NCBI GenBank assembly: GCA_003554005.1
Contig: PWEU01000008.1
Coordinates: 1 to 6,912 of the forward strand
Length of the DNA: 6,912 bases
Reading direction: 5' to 3'
Source of the DNA: Nitriliruptoraceae bacterium
Lineage (GTDB): Bacteria > Actinomycetota > Nitriliruptoria > Nitriliruptorales > Nitriliruptoraceae
Position 1 is the first letter of the stretch, and every line of letters begins with the position of its first letter. The notes beneath the pieces are model-generated. The model searched no databases, had not been told where the DNA came from, and worked only from the letters and a program-made list of their open reading frames with translations. Shown in pieces: positions 1 to 5,585 of this stretch. A program made the translations under genes and the position numbers.

Positions 1-80
1 CCGGATGACGCCGGGTCGCCCCGGGTGTCGCCGGGCCACTCCGGATGACGCCGGGTCGCCCCGCAGCAGCCCGGGCGGCC
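1..80. repeat. Short tandem array of about 20-bp GC-rich units
   Basis: Four consecutive 20-bp units can be read. Units 1 (1-20) and 3 (41-60) are identical, ccggatgacgccgggtcgcc, and the identity continues for three more bases. Unit 2 (21-40) matches 15 of 20 positions. Unit 4 (61-80) is strongly degenerate. The 20-bp period is not a multiple of three and no convincing reading frame crosses it, so it looks non-coding. The array touches the left edge of the window and may continue outside it. From 81 to 249 I see no gene, only a 7-C run at 171-177 and the ribosome binding site of the next gene. Function unknown. Confidence 0.6.
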
Positions 81-240
81 CTGGTCGCGCCACATGGCGG
101 CGCACGCTAGGCCGCGACCGCGTCCGGTGCCCCACCCGCGAGCGCACCTCACCGCGCCACCACCCAGCGACCCCCCCATCTCGCGGCGGCGACACCCTCG
201 TACCCTGCGCATGCCCGAAGCCCGGCCCCCAACCCACCTC

Positions 241-244
241 GAGG
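241..244 (+). promoter_or_regulatory. Ribosome binding site of the J-domain gene
   Basis: GAGG lies 5 nt before the GTG at 250. It favours this start over the in-frame ATGs at 94 and 211, which lack a comparable purine-rich site. The residues those starts would add are also proline- and arginine-rich, with no recognisable fold. Confidence 0.5.
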
Positions 245-249
245 CGAGC

Positions 250-969
250 GTGAGCGAACGTCTGACCCGCGAGCAGGCGGCCCGCCTGCTGCAGGTGACG
301 TTGCCGTGCGCCGATGGTCAGCTCAAGCGCGCCTACCGGAGGTTGGCCCGTCAGCACCACCCCGACCGCGGCGGGGACGTGCGCGTCTTCCACCAGCTCC
401 AGGCAGCCTTCGAGCGGCTGGCCGAGGAGGACGTCACCCGTCCGGTCGTGACCCGTGGCCGCCCGTCGCGCACCCCGGCCAGCGCTCCACGCACGCCGAG
501 CCGCTCCGAGCTGGCAGCCATCGATCTGGACCTGGATATCCCCGACCGGCCGACCCCCCTGCGAGCCAGCCTGGTCGCCAGCGCCCTGGCCCGCCCCCAC
601 CCCGCTGCGCTGCACCCGGTCCGCGCCGTCAGCCGCGCCCCCGGGACCCGGCTCAACCGCGCTGCCGCGATCCTCGCCGCCGACCTCACCTCCACCGTCG
701 ACATCGAGGTGGCCTCCGACGACCGCGGACGACAGGTCGTCGCCATCGAGGTCACCGCGGCTGCGCGACGAGCCCGCCGGGCGCTGGACACGGTCGCGCT
801 CGAGGGCGAGTGGATCCGGCACCGCCGGACGTCCACGGTGCAGCTCAGCAGCAGCCTCGAGCCCTGGCCCGACCGCGGTCGGACCGCGGTGGCCACGACC
901 ATGCGGCTCGTCCGGCTGCTGGAAGCGGCGTCATGGCCCCTCGAGGAGTGGCTCCTGGCACCCCCGTGA
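250..969 (+). CDS. J-domain protein (DnaJ-like, type III/C)
   Basis: This is a predicted 239-residue cytoplasmic protein with an N-terminal J domain, the module that binds DnaK/Hsp70 and stimulates its ATPase. Seen: helix I at about residues 6-16 (TREQAARLLQV), a basic helix II at about 22-35 (QLKRAYRRLARQ), the invariant HPD tripeptide at 37-39 followed by RGGD, and helix III at about 44-58. After it come a Pro/Arg/Ser-rich linker (about 62-86) and a C-terminal region (about 104-239) with no cysteines. It therefore lacks the zinc-finger, the Gly/Phe region and probably the substrate-binding barrels of true DnaJ, and is a specialised J protein. I do not recognise the C-terminal region; it probably sets the partner or location. 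The GTG start is chosen for its GAGG site and because it falls just before helix I. No chaperone gene lies nearby. The gene converges on the protease gene with a 93-bp gap. The J domain is secure; the client is unknown. Confidence 0.85.
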   Translation: MSERLTREQAARLLQVTLPCADGQLKRAYRRLARQHHPDRGGDVRVFHQLQAAFERLAEEDVTRPVVTRGRPSRTPASAPRTPSRSELAAIDLDLDIPDRPTPLRASLVASALARPHPAALHPVRAVSRAPGTRLNRAAAILAADLTSTVDIEVASDDRGRQVVAIEVTAAARRARRALDTVALEGEWIRHRRTSTVQLSSSLEPWPDRGRTAVATTMRLVRLLEAASWPLEEWLLAPP

Positions 970-1012
970 ACGGGCAACCGCGGCCCTGATCCCAAGGCAG
1001 GCTCGCTCACAC

Positions 1013-1033
1013 GGCGACCCCACGCGCGTCGCC
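1013..1033. terminator. Candidate bidirectional hairpin between convergent genes
   Basis: GGCGAC (1013-1018) and GTCGCC (1028-1033) form a perfect 6-bp inverted repeat with a 9-nt loop. It sits in the 93-bp gap between the convergent J-domain and protease genes, where a terminator is expected. There is no T-tract on either side, so it is at best a non-canonical terminator of the kind often proposed in high-GC actinobacteria. A 6-bp GC stem can arise by chance at this base composition. Confidence 0.35.
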
Positions 1034-1062
1034 CTGGCATCAGCACGGCCGGCCCGCTCGCG

Positions 1063-1776
1063 TCAGCAGGCCCCCGGAGCCACGAGCTCACCCGCGTCGA
1101 GGCGTTCGAGCAGCGTCTGGACCGGCACGGCCAGACCGATACCGGCGTCCACCTCGACCGCGAACACGACCCCGACGACGAGGCCGTCGCGATCCACCAG
1201 CGGGCCACCCGAGCTGCCCTGGGCGATCTCCACCTCGACCCGGATCACCTCGGCGGGCTCGCCGAGCACGGTCCCGTCCACCATCCCGAGGACGCGACCC
1301 GGGCTGACCTGGGCCGGTCCACCACCCGGATAGCCGATGGCGAACACCTCCTCGCCGCGCTGCACGGGAGCGGTCCGGAGCTCGGCCACCGGCAGGTCGC
1401 CGGCGTCCTCGAGCTGCAGCAGGGCGAGGTCGGTGTCGGTGGCCAGACCGGTGACCTCCGCCGCCAGGGAGCGTCCGTCCCAGGTGTTCACCGTGACCTC
1501 GCGGGGCTGCTCGATCACGTGCCGGTTCGTCACCACGACGCCGTCGGCCAGCACGAACCCGGATCCGAGCCCGAACTGCTGGCAGCCCAGGGAACGGACC
1601 CGCACCGTGACCTCCTGGGCGCGCCGCTCGACCGAGGTGGCCGCGACCTCGGGTAGCTCGAAGTCCTCGGTCTCGACCGCCGCCGGCGCCTCGAGCGGGG
1701 CCGTCGGGGGCTCGACGCACGCGGCCAGGGCCAGGGCGGCGAACAGCAGCCCACCGATGCGCAACCTCGGACTCAC
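1063..1776 (-). CDS. Trypsin-like (S1C/HtrA-type) serine protease lipoprotein
   Basis: This is a predicted 237-residue secreted lipoprotein protease. The N-terminus has a short basic stretch (SPRLR), a hydrophobic core (about 7-19) and the lipobox LAAC at 17-20, so Cys20 should be lipidated and the enzyme held on the outer face of the membrane. A Pro/Glu-rich tether (about 21-50) leads to a chymotrypsin-fold domain. Its catalytic triad can be read as His86 (TNRHVI), Asp116 (DTDLALL) and Ser189 (QGSSGGPL), with GSGFVL before the His. There is no PDZ domain, unlike HtrA/DegP. Cys65 and the C-terminal Cys237 are the only other cysteines and could form a disulphide; the closest analogy known to me is actinobacterial MarP, but MarP is anchored by four membrane helices. 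The GTG start overlaps the upstream stop in GTGA, so the two genes are probably co-translated. The protease fold is near certain; the substrate is unknown. Confidence 0.9.
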   Translation of the reverse strand: MSPRLRIGGLLFAALALAACVEPPTAPLEAPAAVETEDFELPEVAATSVERRAQEVTVRVRSLGCQQFGLGSGFVLADGVVVTNRHVIEQPREVTVNTWDGRSLAAEVTGLATDTDLALLQLEDAGDLPVAELRTAPVQRGEEVFAIGYPGGGPAQVSPGRVLGMVDGTVLGEPAEVIRVEVEIAQGSSGGPLVDRDGLVVGVVFAVEVDAGIGLAVPVQTLLERLDAGELVAPGAC

Positions 1777-2408
1777 GAGCGCAGCAGACGGTCGGCCGCT
1801 GCCTCGGCGCTGGCGGCGGTGGTACGGGCCTCGTTGCAGAACCGGGTGCCCTCAGCGGAGCGCACGTTCAACGTCTCGATGTCCACGTCCTGGCCGGCGC
1901 TGGCCCGGTTGAACGCCTCCACGGAGGCGGACTGCAGGTCGAACAGCTGGGTGACACAGCTGTCCAGTGCTCCGGTGGCGTCGGAGATCAGCTCCGACAG
2001 TTCGATGAACACGTCCCGCTCCACCTGGACGGTGGTGGCGGTGTCCTCGGCCCGGGCCTTCTCGTCCGCGAGGTCGCGGACCCGGTCCTCCAACTCGTCG
2101 ACATCCCGCTCGGAGGCGACCAGGGCGTCCCGGGTGACCTCCAGTTGGTCGACCACCTCCGCACGCTGCTCGTCGACGATGTCACGCTGGGCCTCGAGCG
2201 CCAGCGCCCGCTCCTCCCACTGCGCGGCCACGTCCCGCTGGTCGACGGCCGCGAGCGTCGCGGTCACAGCGCCGACGGTGGCCAACAGCAGGAGCACGAC
2301 CAGCACCGCGGTGGGCCAACGCCGACGCCGAGGTGGTGGCGTCGGCGAGGGCGTGGACGATGACAGCGACGCCGGGTCGGACGAGACGGCCCGGGGTTCC
2401 TGGTTCAC
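1773..2408 (-). CDS. Single-pass membrane protein with extracytoplasmic coiled coil
   Basis: I do not recognise a family. The predicted 211-residue protein has a Ser/Pro-rich N-terminal tail (about 1-26), an RRRR cluster (27-30), one hydrophobic segment (about 32-55, rich in V, L and A) and a long charged helical stretch (about 57-135) rich in Glu, Arg, Gln and Leu, typical of a coiled coil. A more Ala/Thr/Ser-rich helical tail carries two cysteines (in DSCVTQ and RFCNEA). By the positive-inside rule the tail is cytoplasmic and the coiled coil external, the compartment of the downstream protease. The chosen GTG has GGAGG 10 nt upstream; an ATG at 2510 would add 34 Arg-rich residues and is less likely. 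Its stop overlaps the protease start by 4 nt, so it is the first gene of a two-gene operon. It may be a partner, regulator or substrate of the protease (inference). The coiled-coil region may resemble other low-complexity proteins without homology. Confidence 0.75.
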   Translation of the reverse strand: MNQEPRAVSSDPASLSSSTPSPTPPPRRRRWPTAVLVVLLLLATVGAVTATLAAVDQRDVAAQWEERALALEAQRDIVDEQRAEVVDQLEVTRDALVASERDVDELEDRVRDLADEKARAEDTATTVQVERDVFIELSELISDATGALDSCVTQLFDLQSASVEAFNRASAGQDVDIETLNVRSAEGTRFCNEARTTAASAEAAADRLLRS

Positions 2409-2418
2409 CAGCAGGGAT

Positions 2419-2423
2419 CCTCC
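2419..2423 (-). promoter_or_regulatory. Ribosome binding site of the coiled-coil membrane protein
   Basis: GGAGG on the minus strand lies 10 nt before the GTG at 2408. The spacing is slightly long but it is the best site near any in-frame start. It is the main reason for preferring 2408 over the ATG at 2510. Confidence 0.45.
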
Positions 2424-2428
2424 GCGAG

Positions 2429-2508
2429 CGAGGTGGGACGCGACGGTCGAAGCGCCACCTCGATGGTGCCACCTCCGCCGGCTGCCGCTGACCACGGCGG
2501 TCACCGCC
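2429..2508. promoter_or_regulatory. Inverted repeats in the divergent intergenic region
   Basis: The 267-bp spacer between the divergent starts at 2408 (-) and 2676 (+) should hold both promoters. It contains an 8-bp inverted repeat, CGAGGTGG (2429-2436) and CCACCTCG (2455-2462), which encloses a smaller one, CGAC-g-GTCG (2441-2449). Further on, TGACC-N5-GGTCA (2489-2503) overlaps GGCGGT-c-ACCGCC (2496-2508). Such symmetric sites could be operators for a dimeric regulator or leader hairpins of the minus-strand operon. I could not identify -35/-10 hexamers with confidence. Chance GC-rich palindromes are the main alternative. Confidence 0.35.
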
Positions 2509-2661
2509 ATGCGGCCCCGCCGACAGCGGCCGTCACACCTCCCCCACTCCGTCCCACGGATGCGGCAGGCTTCCGCCCCGGTGGGGACAGGTCGGTCGCC
2601 CCGCAGGACCAGGGCCAGACCCGCCGGGACACACCCCGCCACCGCCCGCAGGCCCACGCTC

Positions 2662-2667
2662 AGGAGG
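2662..2667 (+). promoter_or_regulatory. Strong ribosome binding site of the 197-residue hypothetical protein
   Basis: A full AGGAGG lies 8 nt before the GTG at 2676, at optimal spacing. It fixes that start although the frame is open back to an ATG at 2433. The upstream stretch is Pro/Ala/Gly-rich and looks like non-coding spacer read in frame. Confidence 0.75.
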
Positions 2668-2675
2668 ACGCACCG

Positions 2676-3269
2676 GTGCCGGTCGACGACGCCCCCAGCA
2701 CGGTCGAGGCGCTGCTGCGCACCGCAGCTGCCGCCGATGCCCGCGACGCCCGGGCCGTGCTGTCCAGGATCGACGGTGTGCGCCTGGTGGAGCTGGTCGT
2801 GACACAGACCGAACTCGCCGTCGACGAGGCTCGACCACGCCCTGCCGGCATCGACGCGGTCGGGGATCTGGCCCGGGCCGCCATCGAGGTGATGGGCCTG
2901 CCCCAGGACGCGGCGCTGGAGCTCGACGACGAGGACCTGGGACCGCCCACGGTGACCGGCTGGGAGCTCGTGACCGTCGCCGCCGACGAGCTGGAAGCGG
3001 CCACCCTCACTGTCGCCGTGCCGTCGTGGACCCTGGCCCTGGTCGCCTTCGTTGACGACACCACCGAGGACGGTGGCATCGAGCGGTGGGCGGTGGCCGC
3101 AGCGGCGGACGGCCGGCTGGTCTCCGCCCGCATCACGATGAGGGACCACCTCGGCGACGCGGAGCTCCACGAGGCGGTGCTGACCCGGGACCCGGCCGCG
3201 TTGGGCCACGACGCGACGCTCGGCGCCGCCCTGCGCGCAAGCCTCCACGACGCCGCCCGCGGCCCGTGA
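2676..3269 (+). CDS. Hypothetical protein, 197 residues
   Basis: I do not recognise this protein. It is predicted to be soluble and acidic, has no cysteines, and shows no signal peptide or membrane segment. An N-terminal Ala/Arg-rich helix (about 8-30) is followed by a likely strand (VRLVELVVTQTEL, about 35-47), a second helix (GDLARAAIEVMGL), an acidic turn (ELDDEDLG) and several strand-like segments (WELVTVAA, TLTVAVPSWTLALVAFV, ERWAVAAAA, RLVSARITM). The end is helical (ALRASLHDAAR). This alternation suggests a compact alpha/beta domain. It is likely a real gene because of the excellent AGGAGG site, the high GC at third positions across the frame and the coherent secondary-structure pattern. 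It lies 83 bp upstream of the RNase gene on the same strand and divergent from the protease operon, so it may share regulation with either. No function can be assigned. Confidence 0.75.
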   Translation: MPVDDAPSTVEALLRTAAAADARDARAVLSRIDGVRLVELVVTQTELAVDEARPRPAGIDAVGDLARAAIEVMGLPQDAALELDDEDLGPPTVTGWELVTVAADELEAATLTVAVPSWTLALVAFVDDTTEDGGIERWAVAAAADGRLVSARITMRDHLGDAELHEAVLTRDPAALGHDATLGAALRASLHDAARGP

Positions 3270-3304
3270 CCTGGCCCCCACGCCCCCACGCAGGTGGGCC
3301 CCAC

Positions 3305-3337
3305 CGCGCACTGAGCGCGCGCACGGCTCACTGAGCC
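3305..3337 (+). terminator. Two tandem short hairpins before the RNase gene
   Basis: In the 83-bp gap between the hypothetical gene and the RNase gene, CGCGC-actga-GCGCG (3305-3319) is followed by GGCTC-act-GAGCC (3325-3337). An 8-bp direct repeat CACTGAGC (3309-3316 and 3329-3336) runs through both. Just upstream, GGTGG-gcc-CCACC (3293-3305) can form a third, competing stem. There is no T-tract. These could terminate the upstream gene or form a leader structure in the RNase mRNA; the sequence alone does not decide. Confidence 0.4.
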
Positions 3338-3352
3338 CTCACCCTCCGCGGC

Positions 3353-5548
3353 ATGGTTGGGCGTCGAGCCGTCGGTGGGGACAGACTGCGCCGCCCTCCG
3401 CACGCCCCCGTTCACGAGACGAGCTCCCGCTTGGCTGTCCGCGCCCGCTACCGCCCCCCCCCCCGTGGCTTCGGCTTCGCCGATCCCGTCGACACCGACA
3501 CCCTGACCGAGATCCCGGTGACGATCACCGGGGAGGACGGCCGGGGCACCGAGATCGACCGCATCTTCGTCCCGCCTCCGGCGGCCAAGGGGCTGCTGGC
3601 CGACGACCTGCTCGACGTCGAGGTCGACCTGGACGACAAGGGAGCCTCCGCGCGATCGATCACCCTGGTGTCCCGTCCCAGGAAGATGCTCGTTGGCACC
3701 GTCCAACGGGGCCCCGGCCGGGTGGTGCTCGAGCCGAACCACGCCCTGGGCACCGGCTGGATCGACCTGGACCAGGGCGTGGCCAGCAAGGTCGAGCAGG
3801 CCATCGGACGCCAGATCGTGGTGCTCGCTGCTGAGCGTGAGGACGGCGCCCCCCTCGGCCGTGCCCTGGTGGCGGGCCCCCACGTGGTCGGTTCCCCCCA
3901 GGCGATCAGGGCCGCCAGCGTGGTCGTGGCGCTGGGACGGGCGGCACCGTCCCTGGTCCCGGGGGGCCCCGCAGCCGCAGGACTCGAGACCGCCGAGGCC
4001 GAGACCACCCACCTCAGGATCGTCGGGCTGCTGGCCGGCGGCGGCCGCGGCGGCGCCGCCGGCCTGGACACCACCGGGCCACTTCCCGGTGTCGAGGCTC
4101 CCTGGGTCGAGCGCCGCGACGAGCCCTGCGTGACCGTCGACAGCGCGAGCACCCGGGACGTGGACGACGCCGTCGCCGCCTCCTGGGACGGCGCCGAGGA
4201 CTCCCCGGTCCACGTCGCGATCCACATCGCCGACGTCGCCCGTGCGATCGGGCTCGGCTCCCCCGCCGACCGCTACGCCCGGGTGGTGGCCTCCACGGCC
4301 TACCTGGCGGTCGGTGAGAACGCGCCGATGCTGGACCCCGCGCTCTCCGAGGGCGCGCTGTCCCTGCTGCCTCACGAGGACCGCTGGGCGATCTCCGCCC
4401 GCTTCGACGTGGCCCCGGACGGATCGTTGACGGAGGTCGCGATCGAGTCAGCCGCCGTGCGCTCCCGGGCCAAGCTGTCCTACGAGTCACTGGAGGCCTG
4501 GCTCGCCGGCGAACCCGACGGCATCCACACCGAGGCCGGCTCCTCCGCGACCGTGGCCGACGAGGTCCTGACCGCCGCGGTCGAGGCCTCCCGCCGCCTC
4601 GGCGTCGAGCGCGACGGGCGCGCCACCTTCGCGGAGCTGTTCGAGGACGCCGAGGTGGAACCGGCACTCGTCGACGGCCGGCTCGCCACCGTGGCGGCCA
4701 CGCCCCACGCCGAGGCCTATCGGCAGATCGAGCGGTTGATGGTCGCGGCGAACGAAGCCGTCGCCAGCTGGCTGATCGCGCGGCAGGTGCCCGCCCTCTA
4801 CCGCGCCCACGTCGGCCTGGCCCCAGATCGGCTCGCTCGGCTGCGCGCCGCCGTCGAGCTCGCCGGCGCGGAGGTGCCCGCGCTGGAGGATGCCGACGCC
4901 GCGGCCGATGTGGTGGTCGGCCAGCTGATCGCGGCGATCGATGCCGCCGAGGCGGCCGGCCGCCACGCCGAGCGCGAGCTACTGGTCTCCGTCGCCGCGG
5001 GCTCCACGGCGCGGGCGTCCTACGAGCCCGACCCGTCGGCCCACACCGGGCTGGCGTCCTCGGCCTACCCCCACTTCACCTCGCCGATCCGCCGCTACGC
5101 GGACCTGGTGGTCCACCGCCAGATCCGGGCAGCCCTGGCCGAGGAGGCGCCACCGCACTCGGCGGAGGAGCTCGGTCCCCTGGCCGGCTGGCTCGACGCC
5201 CGCGCCGGGGCGATGAGCTTCCTGCAGGCCCGGGAGCGGGGGGACCTGTGGTCACGGCTGTTCGACCGTGGGTTCCTCGAGGACCCCGAGCCGGCAAAGG
5301 TGACCGGGGTGACGTCCAACGGGCTGAAGGTGCGGCTGCCGCGTCTGGGCGTGTCCGGCTTCGTCACCGCCGAGCGTGCCCTGGACCTGCCACCCAAGCA
5401 GCGCGGCACCCTGAGCGTGGACGAGCACGGCCTGACCACCACCTCCGGTCCCTGGCAGGTCGGCTCACGCGTGACGGTCCGCTTCGCTGGACTCGACCCG
5501 ACCGGCCGACCGAACTGGCGGCTGGGTCCCGGGCCGAGCTCGGGCTGA
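3353..5548 (+). CDS. RNB-family exoribonuclease (RNase II/R type)
   Basis: This is a predicted 731-residue 3'-to-5' processive exoribonuclease that degrades RNA to mononucleotides in the cytoplasm with metal ions held by aspartates. The domain order is that of the family: a cold-shock-like OB domain (about 36-110; GFGF at 39-42, FVPP at 72-75), a second OB domain (about 112-190; MLVGTV), the RNB catalytic domain (about 245-630) and a C-terminal S1-like domain (about 648-731). The catalytic motif TVDSASTRDVDDA places Asp263, Asp269, Asp271 and Asp272 with the spacing of E. coli RNase II Asp201/207/209/210. HIADV (291-295), NAPML and SPIRRYAD (577-584, Arg580 matching RNase II Arg500) are also present, so it should be active. 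It has no Lys-rich C-terminal tail like RNase R. DSAST is RNase II-like and HFTSPIRRY is RNase R-like, so I assign no symbol. Start uncertain: ATG 3353 lacks a ribosome site; TTG 3431 (26 residues shorter) sits directly before the OB domain. Confidence 0.93.
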   Translation: MVGRRAVGGDRLRRPPHAPVHETSSRLAVRARYRPPPRGFGFADPVDTDTLTEIPVTITGEDGRGTEIDRIFVPPPAAKGLLADDLLDVEVDLDDKGASARSITLVSRPRKMLVGTVQRGPGRVVLEPNHALGTGWIDLDQGVASKVEQAIGRQIVVLAAEREDGAPLGRALVAGPHVVGSPQAIRAASVVVALGRAAPSLVPGGPAAAGLETAEAETTHLRIVGLLAGGGRGGAAGLDTTGPLPGVEAPWVERRDEPCVTVDSASTRDVDDAVAASWDGAEDSPVHVAIHIADVARAIGLGSPADRYARVVASTAYLAVGENAPMLDPALSEGALSLLPHEDRWAISARFDVAPDGSLTEVAIESAAVRSRAKLSYESLEAWLAGEPDGIHTEAGSSATVADEVLTAAVEASRRLGVERDGRATFAELFEDAEVEPALVDGRLATVAATPHAEAYRQIERLMVAANEAVASWLIARQVPALYRAHVGLAPDRLARLRAAVELAGAEVPALEDADAAADVVVGQLIAAIDAAEAAGRHAERELLVSVAAGSTARASYEPDPSAHTGLASSAYPHFTSPIRRYADLVVHRQIRAALAEEAPPHSAEELGPLAGWLDARAGAMSFLQARERGDLWSRLFDRGFLEDPEPAKVTGVTSNGLKVRLPRLGVSGFVTAERALDLPPKQRGTLSVDEHGLTTTSGPWQVGSRVTVRFAGLDPTGRPNWRLGPGPSSG
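3454..3464 (+). repeat. Homopolymer of 11 C inside the RNase gene
   Basis: Eleven consecutive C encode Arg-Pro-Pro-Pro-Arg just before the GFGF motif of the first OB domain. Any change in tract length not divisible by three would separate either proposed start from the catalytic frame. It is a possible slippage (phase-variation) site and equally a common place for sequencing error. Confidence 0.9.
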
Positions 5549-5557
5549 GGCACCACG

Positions 5558-5585
5558 GCGCGGCCGGCTACCCGCTGAGCCGCGC
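5558..5585. terminator. Candidate bidirectional hairpin between RNase and aminotransferase genes
   Basis: GCGCGGC (5558-5564) and GCCGCGC (5579-5585) are a 7-bp inverted repeat with a 14-nt loop. Within it, CGGCT-acccgctg-AGCCG (5565-5582) offers a competing 5-bp stem. The structure sits at the junction of convergent genes only 19 bp apart and overlaps the last codons of the aminotransferase gene. No T-tract is present on either strand. Confidence 0.35.

Noticed and set aside
1..80. CRISPR array
   Set aside because: The units are adjacent without spacers of constant length, the repeat is too short, and no cas gene is nearby.
94..249. Upstream ATG starts (94, 211) for the J-domain protein
   Set aside because: They add a Pro/Arg-rich stretch without structure and lack a ribosome binding site, whereas GTG 250 has GAGG at 5 nt and begins just before helix I.
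351..1208. 285-codon open frame on the minus strand
   Set aside because: It is antisense to the J-domain gene and runs into the protease gene in another frame; the Ser/Arg/Ala-rich composition marks it as a shadow.
1819..2802. 327-codon open frame on the plus strand
   Set aside because: Ser/Thr/Arg-rich translation antisense to the coiled-coil protein, and it crosses the divergent spacer; no ribosome binding site or domain.
2660..4375. 571-codon open frame on the minus strand
   Set aside because: It lies opposite the hypothetical gene and the well-supported RNase gene. Its translation is Gly/Arg/Ala-rich with no motif, as expected for an antisense frame in very GC-rich DNA.
3353..5548. Assignment as rnb or rnr
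   Set aside because: Motifs mix RNase II and RNase R features, so only the family is supported.
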